A DNA stretch of 64,000 nucleotides from Thermodesulfovibrio sp. (GTDB lineage Bacteria; Nitrospirota; Thermodesulfovibrionia; Thermodesulfovibrionales; Thermodesulfovibrionaceae): NCBI GenBank assembly GCA_025057595.1, contig JANXBK010000005.1, positions 28,849-92,848 on the forward strand. Direction: 5' to 3'. Under the pieces are notes generated by a model, which was given only the letters and a program-made list of their open reading frames with translations, searched no databases and had not been told where the DNA came from. Every line of letters starts with the position of its first letter. Within the stretch, counting starts at the first letter, position 1. Positions 49,041-60,196 of this stretch are shown here, in pieces. The position numbers were made by a program, and so were the translations under genes.

Positions 49041-49586
49041 ATGAAAAAAAATATAGCTGATATTGCTAAAAATCTTAACGATGACAGACAAACAGGAATG
49101 CTTACAATTGCTTTTTCTAATGAAAAAAATCTCTTAAAAATATATTTCAAAGAAGGTCAAATTTATCATATATCTCTTGGAAATAAAAAAGGTATGGAGT
49201 GTCTGAAAGAATTGTCAGCTAAAGAACCTTTATCTTGCAATTTTATACCTCAAATTACTGTTGATTTAAAAAGTGAGATATCTTCAACTGAAGATGTGAT
49301 TAAAATCTTGAAAGATATGAATAAATCTGCAGCTTATGGGAATTTTCAACAAAGTTTTGATCTTTCCAAGATAAAAGAAGAAATAAAAGTAGCATTAATA
49401 AGACAGATTGGACCTATAGGTGGAAAAATCATAGAAAAATACATTCAAGAAAAGTGGACACCCTCTACTCCACCAACAAAAGAAGATTTTTTAAAACTGT
49501 TTGATATGCTTAAAGATGAAATAGAAGATCCAGCCTCAAGAAAAGATTTTTTAGCTGAAGTAAATAAAATTATTGGAGGTGTATAA
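49041..49586 (+). CDS. DUF4388/PATAN-like small protein of chemosensory cluster
   Basis: N-terminal GMLTIAFSNEKNLLKIYFKEGQIYHISLGNKKG pattern; gene context. Confidence 0.55.
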   Translation: MKKNIADIAKNLNDDRQTGMLTIAFSNEKNLLKIYFKEGQIYHISLGNKKGMECLKELSAKEPLSCNFIPQITVDLKSEISSTEDVIKILKDMNKSAAYGNFQQSFDLSKIKEEIKVALIRQIGPIGGKIIEKYIQEKWTPSTPPTKEDFLKLFDMLKDEIEDPASRKDFLAEVNKIIGGV

Positions 49587-50717
49587 ATGAAAATAGAATT
49601 AGGCTTGCGAGCTGGAATAGCTTTGCCACTTCTGGCAACACTAATTGTCGGAATGAGTGTTCTCGCAGTCTTCAACTATATAATGCAGTTGAGTGCTTTA
49701 AAGGAAGAGGAAAAAAGAAGTATAGAAATGGCTGTAAATACTGCTCAAGTTTTTCTCGATACTTCCACATTTCATTATCAACAGATGGCAGCTTTGGTAT
49801 CCAAACTTCCAGATGTTCAAGAAGCAGTAAGTAGAAGAGACAGAAGTCGATTAATAGATAAATTTTTACCTTCCTATACTTATTTAAAAGAAAACTTTGG
49901 TCTAGCTCAATTTCATTTTCATATTCCACCATCTATATCTTTACTTAGACTTCATGATTTGTCTACCTATGGTGATGATATATCAAAAGAAAGAAAAACT
50001 GTCGTGCAAGTAGAAGCAACAAAAAAGGGACTAAGGGGTATAGAAATTGGCTTAGGAGGTGCTGGATTAAGAGGAGTTGAGCCAATATTTTACAGAGGTA
50101 GTTATGTAGGTAGTATCGATTTTGGTGGAGGATTTAAGCCAGAAGTTGAGCAACTTAAAAAGGCACTTAATGCTGAAGTGGGAGTTTTTATAAATAAAGA
50201 TTTACTTTTAGCCTGGCCTGGACTAAAAGATATAAAACATACAATTGGTAGATGGATTAGTCTTCATTTTACAGGAGAGGATCCCAAACTTTTTGTATCT
50301 GAAAGCTCATTGAAAAAAGCCTCTGAAACAAAAGATAAATATTATTCAGAAATTGTGTCTCAACTTGGTAAAGAGTTTATTGCCATATATGTACCCCTTA
50401 AAGATTTTTCAGGAAAATTCATAGGTTTTATTTATATCATTAAAGAAAGAATTCTTAGTCCTGTTAAGTTATTTACAATTCTTGGTATTAATATTATTGT
50501 TTATATTGTAATGCTTACAGTTATAGCACTACTAATCGGATATGGAATGAATAAGTTTGTTATTAATCCGATTTTATCTTTAACAAGAGCTACTGAAGAA
50601 ATCTCGATGGGAAAAGTAACTCAAAAAGTAGAAGTAAAAGATGCGAGAGGCGAAATAGCAGTCTTAGCAAAAGCTATTGAAAGAATGCGTATAACAATGA
50701 AAAAACTTCTTGAATAA
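49587..50717 (+). CDS. Cache-domain sensor with HAMP and no output domain
   Basis: TM1 near the N-terminus, ~250-aa extracytoplasmic double-Cache-like region, TM2, HAMP (NPILSLTRATEEISMGKVTQKVEVKDARGEIAVLAKAIERM), then stop. Confidence 0.82.
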   Translation: MKIELGLRAGIALPLLATLIVGMSVLAVFNYIMQLSALKEEEKRSIEMAVNTAQVFLDTSTFHYQQMAALVSKLPDVQEAVSRRDRSRLIDKFLPSYTYLKENFGLAQFHFHIPPSISLLRLHDLSTYGDDISKERKTVVQVEATKKGLRGIEIGLGGAGLRGVEPIFYRGSYVGSIDFGGGFKPEVEQLKKALNAEVGVFINKDLLLAWPGLKDIKHTIGRWISLHFTGEDPKLFVSESSLKKASETKDKYYSEIVSQLGKEFIAIYVPLKDFSGKFIGFIYIIKERILSPVKLFTILGINIIVYIVMLTVIALLIGYGMNKFVINPILSLTRATEEISMGKVTQKVEVKDARGEIAVLAKAIERMRITMKKLLE

Positions 50718-50727
50718 GGAGAAAAAA

Positions 50728-51975
50728 ATGAAAGCTAAAATTTTAATAGTAGATGATAGCCCACTTGTAAGAAAGTTAGCGGAAGTGTCCTTACAAGAGG
50801 CAGGATATGAGGTTTACACAGCAAGTGATGGAGAGGAAGGATTAAGAGTAGCAGAGGTTGTTAAACCTGAACTTATTTTAGTTGATTTTATTATGCCTAA
50901 GATGACAGGCTCTCAATTCTGCAAAATTCTCAAAGAAAATAAAGATTTAAAAGATATTCCTATAATCTTAATTACCGGAAAAGGCGAAACTGTTGGACAA
51001 GCATTTATAGAGAAATACTCAGTTTTAGACTACATAATAAAACCCTTTAAATCAGAAGAATTAGTTGAGAAAATAGATAAAATTTTAAGTGAGATTGTTA
51101 TACAAAAAGAAACAGTTGAAGAAATTTTTGAAACAGAGCCTTTTTCTACTGAAGAAGTAGAAATATTCTTTGAGGAATCTGAATATGAGGAACAAAAATT
51201 GAAGACAGCTGAACAAATAGAAGAATATGAAAAAATTGAGGAAACTCCAGAGTTAGAAAAAGTTTTAGAGTCTGAAGAAATTCCAGAGTTCATAGAGCCA
51301 AGATTCGAAGAAACTGAAATACAAGAAATAAAAGAAGAGCTGTTATTTGAGGATATTTCAGTCCCTGAAGAGGCTATTTCCGAATCTGAAGAGGTTTTAT
51401 CAGTTGAAGAAACTAAGGTTGAAGAATTTGAAAAGACAGAAGAAGTTCCCAGTATTCCAGAAATCTCAGAGGAGATATCTCAAAAACCTATCTTTTTTGA
51501 TTTGGAAGCTATTGAAAAAATAATAGACGACAAATTTATGTCTATTTTACAAAATATAGATTATTCAATTGAAGGAATAATGAAAAAGTATGGTTTAGTA
51601 AGAGAGCCATCGAATATTTTACACGGAACAGTAAGTTACTTTAAACTTCAAGACATTTTTCTTTTTATCAGTTCTAATAAATTAACTGGTTTACTTTATT
51701 TTTATGGAAAAGGCACTGTATCAGAATTTTTATTTATAGATGGAATGATAGTTTATGGAATATCAAATTTACAAAAGCAAAAAATCAGCAATAAACTACT
51801 TAAGGATCTCAATAATCAAGAAATAAAAGAAATAACAATTGAAACTCTCAATTTTCTCAAAAGATATTCTGCAGAGTTTTTCAGTTTTGAGAAGAAAGAT
51901 TTACTTGATTATGAAATGTTAAATAAAATAAAATATAATCCAATTGAACTTTTTTCCTTAATTGATTTAACTTAA
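50728..51975 (+). CDS. Response regulator: REC + acidic linker + PATAN/DUF4388-like domain
   Basis: REC KILIVDDSPLVRKLAEVSLQEAGYEV..ELILVDFIMPKMTG..ILITGKGE..YIIKPF; Glu-rich linker; C-terminal SYFKLQDIFLFISSNKLTGLLYFYGKGTVSEFLFIDGMIVYG. Confidence 0.85.
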   Translation: MKAKILIVDDSPLVRKLAEVSLQEAGYEVYTASDGEEGLRVAEVVKPELILVDFIMPKMTGSQFCKILKENKDLKDIPIILITGKGETVGQAFIEKYSVLDYIIKPFKSEELVEKIDKILSEIVIQKETVEEIFETEPFSTEEVEIFFEESEYEEQKLKTAEQIEEYEKIEETPELEKVLESEEIPEFIEPRFEETEIQEIKEELLFEDISVPEEAISESEEVLSVEETKVEEFEKTEEVPSIPEISEEISQKPIFFDLEAIEKIIDDKFMSILQNIDYSIEGIMKKYGLVREPSNILHGTVSYFKLQDIFLFISSNKLTGLLYFYGKGTVSEFLFIDGMIVYGISNLQKQKISNKLLKDLNNQEIKEITIETLNFLKRYSAEFFSFEKKDLLDYEMLNKIKYNPIELFSLIDLT

Positions 51976-51989
51976 ATAGAGGTGAACAG

Positions 51990-52358
51990 ATGCCAAAAGT
52001 TTTGGTTGCAGAAGACTCGATGACAGATGCAAAATATATTGAATCTATTCTTACAGATAAAGACTTTGAAGTTGTATTAGCAAGAGATGGAGAGGAGGCA
52101 GAGAATTTTATAAAATCTGAGGAAAAATTTGATTTAGTAATACTAGATGTAATTATGCCAAAGAAAAATGGTTTTCAAATATGTAGAGAAATTAAAAGAA
52201 ATGAAAAAACAAAGAATATTCCCGTGATACTTGTTACATCAAAAAAGGAAGAATCAGATATTTATTGGGGTAAGATGCAAGGCGCGGACGAATATATAAC
52301 CAAACCATTTGAACCTATTGATCTTTTAGCTGCAATAAAAAGATGCCTGAAGAAGTGA
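51990..52358 (+). CDS. CheY-like single-domain response regulator
   Basis: VLVAEDSMTDAKYIESIL..DLVILDVIMPKKNGFQ..ILVTSKKE..YITKPF. Confidence 0.93.
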   Translation: MPKVLVAEDSMTDAKYIESILTDKDFEVVLARDGEEAENFIKSEEKFDLVILDVIMPKKNGFQICREIKRNEKTKNIPVILVTSKKEESDIYWGKMQGADEYITKPFEPIDLLAAIKRCLKK

Positions 52359-52747
52359 AAGAAGAAAGATCCTATTGTGTTTTTGGTGTAGGAGACAGAG
52401 AGTTTATAATACCGAAGGAGAATGTTGTCCAGATACTTGATATTACTAAAATTTTTCCAATTCCTGGTGCTCCTGACTATATTGTTGGAACACTCCCTGT
52501 AAGAGGAAAAATTATACCAGCAGTAGATTTAGCTAAAGTTTATAATATTGAAAGATTAAATTACTCAGAAAACAAACTTCTTGTTATAGAAGTAAATAAT
52601 GAAAAATTTGGAATCCTATCAGACATAACTCCCTTTTTTGTTAGTTTTGAGTCTGACATAGTTGTAGAAGACTACATTGATCCTGAGAAGCTTTTTGAAA
52701 AGTTAAAAGTTACATCTCCAAAAAGTCAAATTAAATCAAAGGAATGA
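52343..52747 (+). CDS. cheW: CheW-like chemotaxis coupling protein
   Basis: VFGVGDREFIIPKENVVQILDI..IPGAPDYIVGTLPVRGKIIPAVDLAKVY. Confidence 0.93.
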   Translation: MPEEVKEERSYCVFGVGDREFIIPKENVVQILDITKIFPIPGAPDYIVGTLPVRGKIIPAVDLAKVYNIERLNYSENKLLVIEVNNEKFGILSDITPFFVSFESDIVVEDYIDPEKLFEKLKVTSPKSQIKSKE

Positions 52748-54990
52748 TAACACAAAATGATTTAATAAGATACTTCTTTGTTGAAGCAGAGGAACATTTA
52801 AATACTCTAATAGAAGGTATAGAAGAACTTGAAAATAAAGGATTTAATAAAGATACAGTAGAAGCGCTTTTCAGAGCTACTCATACACTTAAAGGATCTG
52901 CATCTCTTGTAAAATTTGAGAAATTGGTCACTGTTGCACACAAACTTGAAGATCTTTTCGAAGCATTACTTAAAGGAGATTTAAAGTATCAAGAAAGTTT
53001 TATTTATCCCATTAAAAACTCTGTTAATACACTTGTTACTTTAGTTAATGAAATATCTCAAACTGGACAAGAAAAGAGTGAAATAAATAAAGCTTTACTT
53101 GAATCAATAGAAAATATTGTTACCAAAAAAGCTGTTCCAACTGAGTATATCGAAATTCCTACTTTTGAGGTTATGCCTATTTTAAATACTGTTAGAGTGG
53201 ATATAGGTCTAATTGAAAGTATCCTTACTTCTTTAGGAGAGGTACTGGTCCAAAAAAATACCGTTGCTGATAAAGAAAAACAATTAAATGACATTCTTGA
53301 AGAAATGTCAAAGTCTATCAAAAAACTTCTTAATGAAATTAACACATTTTCCGATAGATATTGGATAATGACTCAAGAAAAAGATCAAAAAGTTATAGAC
53401 AGCTTTTTTGTAGACTTTAGCGATCTTGAGTTTGATAGATACGATGAGTATCATATATTCTTAAGAAAACTTCAAGAAATAACAAATGATATAAATGAAA
53501 GTTTAATTTCCCTGTTTGAACTTATGAATGATATTTCCTATACTTTTAAGAATTTAGGTAGAGAAATCAACTTTTTAAAGGATTATCTTTTAGAAATGAG
53601 AATGATTCCTATTGGAAGACTTCTACATAGAATTTCGGAATCCGCAAAAGATATAGCAAGAAAATTAGGGAAAATGATAGATATTGAAATAAAGGGCTCT
53701 GATATAAAAATCGATAAGCCTATTTTTGACTCTCTGTATGAGCCCCTAATCCACATAATAAGAAATGCAATTGATCACGGAATTGAAAAGCAGGAAGAAC
53801 GAGCAAAACTGGGAAAACCTCAAATCGGAAAAATACTAATAGAAGCTAAAAAAGAAGGAAGAAATATTGTTATAAAAATAAAGGATGATGGTAAGGGAAT
53901 AGATTTTGAAAAAGTAAAAGAAATAGCGATTTATAAAGGACTATTAAATCCGAATCAAGCCCAATCCTTAACTAAAGAGGAGATTCTCTCTTATATATTT
54001 GCACCAGGTTTTTCTACCTCAGAGGATGTAGATTTTCAAAGTGGTAGAGGCATGGGACTTAATATTGTTAAAACAGCTATATCTAAACTAAAAGGTACAA
54101 TAGAAATATCTTCTGAATTAAACAAACAAACGATATTCACAGTAAAAATTCCTCAATCTTTAACAGTAACTAATCTTTTAATCTTTAAATCAAGAAATAT
54201 AGAGTTTGCGATACCAGTAGGATACTTAGAGGAAATACTTTACTTAGAGGATTTTCCTCAGCTACAAACTGAAAGAGTAATAATTCATAAAAACAAAACT
54301 ATACCTGTGAAGTTTTTCTCTGAGTTTTTCTTCTCTTCGAACGGTAAAGTTTTAGACAAAGGATTTATAATTGTCTTTAACTTTTCAGGTATAAGAAAAG
54401 GTCTTGTTGTAGAGGAAATATTGGGTCATGAAGAGGCAACTATACTACCTTTAGGAAAGTTTCTTGAAGGTTTAACCCAGTATACTGGTTATTTTATTTC
54501 TGGTAAAGGAACACCAAGATATGTTATTGATCCATTAAAAATATTTGAAGAAGAATTTATATTTGCCTCTGTTCAGGATAAATCCTTTGAACCCTATATC
54601 TATACTGGTTCTGTTTTAGTAGTGGATGATTCAATAAGTGTGAGAAAATCTCTTCAAAGCATTTTAGAAAATAAAAAAATTAGAGTTTTTACTGCTAAAG
54701 ATGGAGTTGAGGCATTAAATATACTTGAAAATAAATCAATAGATTTAATTATTACAGATCTTGAAATGCCTATTATGCATGGCTATGAGCTAATAAGTAG
54801 AATAAGAAAAGATCTAAGATTTAAAGACCTTCCTATTGTTGTTCTCACCTCAAGAGGCACTAAGAAACATGAAGAAAAAGCCATCTCCCTTGGTGCAGAT
54901 GGATATATAGTCAAACCTTTTGATGATAATGTAATATCTGAGATTTTAAAACGATTTCAGATATTAAAGAATAATCTTACTACACAATAA
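52744..54990 (+). CDS. cheA: Hybrid chemotaxis histidine kinase CheA with C-terminal receiver domain
   Basis: Hpt [12 protein letters not shown], HATPase [29 protein letters not shown], CheW-like domain, C-terminal [32 protein letters not shown]. Confidence 0.95.
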   Translation: MITQNDLIRYFFVEAEEHLNTLIEGIEELENKGFNKDTVEALFRATHTLKGSASLVKFEKLVTVAHKLEDLFEALLKGDLKYQESFIYPIKNSVNTLVTLVNEISQTGQEKSEINKALLESIENIVTKKAVPTEYIEIPTFEVMPILNTVRVDIGLIESILTSLGEVLVQKNTVADKEKQLNDILEEMSKSIKKLLNEINTFSDRYWIMTQEKDQKVIDSFFVDFSDLEFDRYDEYHIFLRKLQEITNDINESLISLFELMNDISYTFKNLGREINFLKDYLLEMRMIPIGRLLHRISESAKDIARKLGKMIDIEIKGSDIKIDKPIFDSLYEPLIHIIRNAIDHGIEKQEERAKLGKPQIGKILIEAKKEGRNIVIKIKDDGKGIDFEKVKEIAIYKGLLNPNQAQSLTKEEILSYIFAPGFSTSEDVDFQSGRGMGLNIVKTAISKLKGTIEISSELNKQTIFTVKIPQSLTVTNLLIFKSRNIEFAIPVGYLEEILYLEDFPQLQTERVIIHKNKTIPVKFFSEFFFSSNGKVLDKGFIIVFNFSGIRKGLVVEEILGHEEATILPLGKFLEGLTQYTGYFISGKGTPRYVIDPLKIFEEEFIFASVQDKSFEPYIYTGSVLVVDDSISVRKSLQSILENKKIRVFTAKDGVEALNILENKSIDLIITDLEMPIMHGYELISRIRKDLRFKDLPIVVLTSRGTKKHEEKAISLGADGYIVKPFDDNVISEILKRFQILKNNLTTQ

Positions 54991-56401
54991 ATCTTTTTGT
55001 AGCATCAATAAGCTCTCTTGAAGTATCTCTTAAAGCATCTGATATTCTTGTAATATTTTCAGTTATCCCATAGATTTCTATTGTTATATCCTTTACCTTT
55101 TGAGTTGAAATAACCGCAACTTCTGCAGATTCTTTTTGTTTTTTAGCTGACTCATTAATCTCAACTATTACTTCACCTATTTTCTTTATAATAGAATCAA
55201 TCTTTTCAAATATTAGAGTAGTTTCATTGACCATTTTTGTTCCTTCCTCTACATAGTTTGTCTCTTCTTCAAGACTTTTTGTAACAGCTGTAGCTTCTTC
55301 CTGTATTGCTGTAATAATATCTGCAATCTCTTTTGAAGACTTCTGAGTTCTTTCAGACAAACCTCTAATTTCTTCTGCAATAACGATAAATCCTCTACCT
55401 TCTTCACCGGCTCTTGCCGCCTCAATTGAAGCATTAAGTGCAAGAAGATTGGTTCTGTTAGCAATTTCACTAATAATTCTGGAAATTGTTCCAATCTCTA
55501 TTAATTTTTCTGAAAGTAGTTTCATTCTTTTGTTAATTCCTTGAACTGCAGCTCTAATTAATTGAATACTGCTGTTTGTTTCTATAACTACTTCATTTCC
55601 TTTTATAATCGCCTCTAATGCTTCCTTTGAAATAGCTGTTGCCAATGTAGTTTTTTCTGATGTCTCAACTGCTAAATTTGACGACTCCTGAATAAGTGTC
55701 ACGATTTTTTCTGTTTCCTGTCTTTGTAATTCTGCTCCTTGTCTAAGTTTTTGAACAATTTCATTTAAAAAAGTGCTTCTTTGTTCCACATTTTCAGCTG
55801 AATCTTTAACTTCTTTTACAAGCTCACTTAAACCATCAGCCATTAGGTTAAAAGCATCGGCTAAAGAGCCAAAAACATCAGGAGTTACTTCAGCTCTCTT
55901 TGTAAGATCTCCCTCAGAGGCTGCTGTCATAATCTGTAAAAATTTCATTATGTTTGCCTGCATCTGTTTTCTCTGTTCTTCAGTTTGTATCAGACTGGAA
56001 AGTCTATCCATCATTTCATTAAATACTTCAGCAATTTTTTGAAATTCATCTCCTGTTTTAAGCTCTATTCTTTTTTCATAGTTTCCTCTCCTTATATCTT
56101 CAATTGCGTTTTCGATAGCACTAATAGGATTAATAACTTGTCTTCTAAACCAAAAAACATTTGCAGTAGATATTAATACTAATGCGAAAGCAAAAACCAA
56201 AAGTGTAGGAGCAAACTTTATAAATGTATTGACTATACCCATTCTTTTCATAATAAACTCTTCACCATATATTTCATATCCTGTAATAATAAGGCCGGCA
56301 ACAAGTATAACAGTAGAAAGAATAACAGAAAGATTAAATATTATCAGAAATCTTTTATAAAGAACTCCTCTTGCTACAATAAGCTCTTTAATTTCTGCCA
56401 T
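54980..56401 (-). CDS. Methyl-accepting chemotaxis protein lacking a sizeable periplasmic domain
   Basis: Two TMs with a short loop, HAMP, signalling hairpin [41 protein letters not shown]. Confidence 0.93.
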   Translation of the reverse strand: MAEIKELIVARGVLYKRFLIIFNLSVILSTVILVAGLIITGYEIYGEEFIMKRMGIVNTFIKFAPTLLVFAFALVLISTANVFWFRRQVINPISAIENAIEDIRRGNYEKRIELKTGDEFQKIAEVFNEMMDRLSSLIQTEEQRKQMQANIMKFLQIMTAASEGDLTKRAEVTPDVFGSLADAFNLMADGLSELVKEVKDSAENVEQRSTFLNEIVQKLRQGAELQRQETEKIVTLIQESSNLAVETSEKTTLATAISKEALEAIIKGNEVVIETNSSIQLIRAAVQGINKRMKLLSEKLIEIGTISRIISEIANRTNLLALNASIEAARAGEEGRGFIVIAEEIRGLSERTQKSSKEIADIITAIQEEATAVTKSLEEETNYVEEGTKMVNETTLIFEKIDSIIKKIGEVIVEINESAKKQKESAEVAVISTQKVKDITIEIYGITENITRISDALRDTSRELIDATKRFIV

Positions 56402-56578
56402 AATTAACCTCCAAAAGAATTTTTAAGCTTATAAAATATGAATAAAATCAATTAATTTTGTCAATAGTTTTAAGATAACATCCTCATTATTAAAATATCG
56501 TCTTATTTGAATAAAATCTAACAATTTTAGAAAAACGTTATAATTAAATTTAAAAGACTTCTTTTTAGGAGGTAAAAT

Positions 56579-57112
56579 ATGCAATATCTAAAGGAAAATT
56601 TTTACAGATTACTACATCCAAAAATTGTATTCCTTCTTACTTCTATTAGCAAAGAAGGCAAAGAAAATGTGATGGCATGTGCTTGGGCTACTCCTGCCTC
56701 TGAGGAGCCACCGAAAGTTATAGTATGTGTCGCTAAAGAAAATTACACTGCAGAGTTAATTCTTGAAACTAAAGAATTTGTAATAAATATTCCAACTCGT
56801 AATATGCTTAATGAAATTTGGATATGTGGAAGTAAATCAGGTAGACATATAAATAAATTTGATTTAGCTGGCTTAAAAAAAATTAAGGCAGAGAAAGTTT
56901 CAGCTCCTTTAATTGAAGGATGCGTAGGATATATAGAGTGTAAAGTGACAGAAACAGTTGACGCAGGAGAATGTTATGCTTTTTTAGCAGATGTGATTTC
57001 CTGTAAAGTTGACAAAAACTACTTTAAAGGTGGGGTTTGGATTCCTAACCAAATTCCTATGCATCTTGGAGGTAAGAAAATAGTATATTTTAGGGATGAA
57101 AAAACTACCTGA
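56579..57112 (+). CDS. Flavin reductase family protein (flavoredoxin-like)
   Basis: VFLLTSISKEGKENVMACAWATPASEEPPKVIVCVAKENYTAELI. Confidence 0.88.
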   Translation: MQYLKENFYRLLHPKIVFLLTSISKEGKENVMACAWATPASEEPPKVIVCVAKENYTAELILETKEFVINIPTRNMLNEIWICGSKSGRHINKFDLAGLKKIKAEKVSAPLIEGCVGYIECKVTETVDAGECYAFLADVISCKVDKNYFKGGVWIPNQIPMHLGGKKIVYFRDEKTT

Positions 57113-57125
57113 TATTTTTTAAAAT

Positions 57126-58298
57126 ATGCCTATGCTTAGATTTCTAACTGCAGGTGAATCTCATGGCAAAGCCTTAATCGGAATTATTGAAGGAATGCCA
57201 GCAGGAGTAAAGATTCTTAAGGAAGAGATAGACAAAGAACTCCGCAGACGACAGATTGGATATGGAAGAGGAGAAAGAATGAAAATAGAATCTGACGAAG
57301 TTGAGATTCTTTCAGGTGTAAGATTTGGAAAAACTATAGGTTCTCCTATAACTCTAATGATTAAAAATAAAGATTGGCAAAATTGGTCAAAAATAATGAC
57401 ATCTGAGCCAATAAAACAAGACTATCCATTAGTTACAAGACCAAGACCAGGACATGCAGATCTAGCAGGTGCTATAAAATATCTACATAAAGATATAAGA
57501 AATGTTTTAGAACGTTCTTCAGCCAGAGAAACTGCTATAAGAGTAGCCATAGGAGCTGTAGCAAAACAATTTCTGTCTTACTTTGAAGTAAAATTTGGAA
57601 GTTTTGTAGTAAGAATAGGAACTGCCTATAAAGAGATTGATACAGCTTTTTTAAAGGAAGAAGAGCTTATTAGTTTATCCTTACGGGCAGAGGATTCAGT
57701 TGTAAGATGCCCTTGGAAAGATGTGGAAAGAGATATGATTAAAGTTATCGATACGGCTAAAGAAAAGGAAGACAGCGTAGGTGGAAGTTTTATTGTTTTT
57801 GCTACAGGAGTTCCTATTGGATTAGGAAGTCATGTTCATTGGGACAGAAAACTTGACTCAAAAATAGCTTCATCAATTATGAGTATTCAAGCAGTAAAAG
57901 CAGTTGAGATCGGCGATGGAGTAAAACTTGGTAGTCTATATGGCTCTGAAGCAATGGATGAAATCTTTTATGAAGATGGATTTTTAAGAAAAACTAATCA
58001 TATGGGTGGTATAGAAGGTGGAATTTCAAATGGAATGCCGATAGTTGTAAAAGTTACAATGAAACCTATTCCAACTCTAAGAAAGCCTTTGAGGTCAGTT
58101 GATATACTAACAAAAGAGGCTGTATTAGCAGCCTATGAAAGATCCGATATTTGCGCTGTTGCTTCCTGTAGTGTTATTGCAGAGGCCTCTTTAGCATGGT
58201 GTTTAGCAGAAACTTTTTCAGAGAAGTTTGGTGGAGATAGTATCCAAGAAGTTTTAGATAATTTTAATTTTTATAAAGAGAGGCTTAAAGAGTGGTAA
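57126..58298 (+). CDS. aroC: Chorismate synthase
   Basis: LTAGESHGKALIGIIEGMPAG, RPRPGHADLAGAIKY, ERSSARETAIRVA, GIEGGISNGMPI. Confidence 0.98.
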   Translation: MPMLRFLTAGESHGKALIGIIEGMPAGVKILKEEIDKELRRRQIGYGRGERMKIESDEVEILSGVRFGKTIGSPITLMIKNKDWQNWSKIMTSEPIKQDYPLVTRPRPGHADLAGAIKYLHKDIRNVLERSSARETAIRVAIGAVAKQFLSYFEVKFGSFVVRIGTAYKEIDTAFLKEEELISLSLRAEDSVVRCPWKDVERDMIKVIDTAKEKEDSVGGSFIVFATGVPIGLGSHVHWDRKLDSKIASSIMSIQAVKAVEIGDGVKLGSLYGSEAMDEIFYEDGFLRKTNHMGGIEGGISNGMPIVVKVTMKPIPTLRKPLRSVDILTKEAVLAAYERSDICAVASCSVIAEASLAWCLAETFSEKFGGDSIQEVLDNFNFYKERLKEW

Positions 58299-60196
58299 AG
58301 TTTTTTGTATTTTGTTCAATTTTTTTCGTTCTTTTTATACCCTCTGCGATCTCTCAAACTAATCCAATTTATTTACTTAAAGAAGGCAAAAAAGCCTTAG
58401 ACTCACATAATTATGAGAAGGCAATAGACTGTTTCAGTAAAGCTTTACCAGAGTTGAGAGAAATTGGAGATTATATTTTACTTTGGAGAGCAAAAGCTTA
58501 CAAAGCCATAAATAGGTATAAGGAAGGTTTAGAGGATATACAAACTTTATTAAAAACCTATCCGAAATCTCCACTTACAAGAGAGGCAAAAAGGGTGGAA
58601 ATTGAGTTTATAAAAAAGAGCGACAATGAAGAAGAAATTGAATCAATATATGAAAAATTTATACTTTCTTATCCTGAAGATCTTGAGATAAAATTAGAAT
58701 ATGCCCAATTTCTAAAAAACAGAGAAAAAGCTGAAAAAGCTAAAATATATTTAAAAGAGATATTTTTAACTTCCTCATCTTTAGCAGACATCGCAGAGAA
58801 GCTTCTTGATAAATCAGATATAACTGTAAACGATCTGATAAAAAAAGCTCAAAATCTGATTAATTCCTATTATTTTAAAAAAGCAGAAAATTATCTATTG
58901 AAAGCCTTAAATAACTCTTCTTTAAGGCAAAAAAAAGAGATTTATAGTCTATTAGGTTATAGCCTTTTTATGCAAAAAAAGTATACAGAAGCAGCTGAAG
59001 CCTTTAAAAAAAGTAATGATATTTATTGGTTAGCACGATCTTATCTTAGAGCAAAAGATTATGAGTCCTTTGAAAAAATAATACCAAAACTAATTCAATC
59101 CTCAGAAGTTGAAATAGGCAGTCTTTTAACTAATTATGCTAACATTAAAAGACGCACAGGTGATGTACAAGGAGCATTAAATATACTAAAAACTGTTTTG
59201 AATAAATATCCTACTTTAGAGGAAGATATAATGTGGTCTACCGGATGGATTCTTTATAGCTCGAAAAAATTTGATGAAGCCCAGAGAATCTTTAAAAATC
59301 TTTACCAAAACTACAAAAAAATTAAATATCTTTATTGGTATATTAGAGCTGCGAACAAAAAAGGAGTAATCAATATAGAAGACTATTCAGTAACATTTTT
59401 GCCAGGAGATTACTACTCTTATCTTTTATACAAATATGGTGTAATTGCCTCTGTACCTATTCCTTCCAAAAAGACAAATTTCAACTCAAAAATACCTTTA
59501 AGAGTTGAACTCTTAATAAAAGCTAAACTCAAGGAAGAAGCCTTAAAAGAGCTAAAGTGGATAATCAATAACAACAGAGATTTAGAAAATATTCCTGTTT
59601 ATGCCAAACTTTTAAATATTCTTGGTGATTACTCAACTTCTTTAAGGTTAATCTCAAAATTGCCTGATAAATTTAGTTACCATGAGTTTCTATATCCTAA
59701 ACCTTATTTTGAAGAAGTAATGAAAGTTTCTAAAAAATTTGCTATAGATCCATATTTAATATTGGCTGTAATGAGAGAAGAATCAAGATTTGACAGAACA
59801 GCAGTATCAGTAGCAGGTGCTTGCGGCTTGATGCAGTTAATGTTTGATACAGCTGTTAGAGAAAGTAAAAAAATTGAAGTATCAATAACTTCAATGGAGG
59901 ATCTATTTAATCCATCAAAAAACATTACCGTAGGTGTAGCTTATTTAAAAAAGCTTATTAATGAATTCCAAAGTATACCCATTGCATTAGCAGCTTACAA
60001 TGCTGGAGAAAATAATGTTAGATTATGGCTTAACGATAAATATGAAATTGATGAATTTATAGAAGATATACCCTTTAACGAAACAAAAAATTATGTAAAA
60101 AGAGTTCTAACCTCCTATGCAGAGTATCTTAGGACAAAGGAATTGACAAATAATTTTATTAAAATTATCACATACAAGAAGGAGGAAGACAGATGA
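58292..60196 (+). CDS. Lytic transglycosylase (TPR + SLT domain)
   Basis: Signal peptide, TPR repeats, VMREESRFDRTAVSVAGACGLMQLMFDTA, ALAAYNAGENNVRLWL. Confidence 0.95.
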   Translation: MVKFFVFCSIFFVLFIPSAISQTNPIYLLKEGKKALDSHNYEKAIDCFSKALPELREIGDYILLWRAKAYKAINRYKEGLEDIQTLLKTYPKSPLTREAKRVEIEFIKKSDNEEEIESIYEKFILSYPEDLEIKLEYAQFLKNREKAEKAKIYLKEIFLTSSSLADIAEKLLDKSDITVNDLIKKAQNLINSYYFKKAENYLLKALNNSSLRQKKEIYSLLGYSLFMQKKYTEAAEAFKKSNDIYWLARSYLRAKDYESFEKIIPKLIQSSEVEIGSLLTNYANIKRRTGDVQGALNILKTVLNKYPTLEEDIMWSTGWILYSSKKFDEAQRIFKNLYQNYKKIKYLYWYIRAANKKGVINIEDYSVTFLPGDYYSYLLYKYGVIASVPIPSKKTNFNSKIPLRVELLIKAKLKEEALKELKWIINNNRDLENIPVYAKLLNILGDYSTSLRLISKLPDKFSYHEFLYPKPYFEEVMKVSKKFAIDPYLILAVMREESRFDRTAVSVAGACGLMQLMFDTAVRESKKIEVSITSMEDLFNPSKNITVGVAYLKKLINEFQSIPIALAAYNAGENNVRLWLNDKYEIDEFIEDIPFNETKNYVKRVLTSYAEYLRTKELTNNFIKIITYKKEEDR

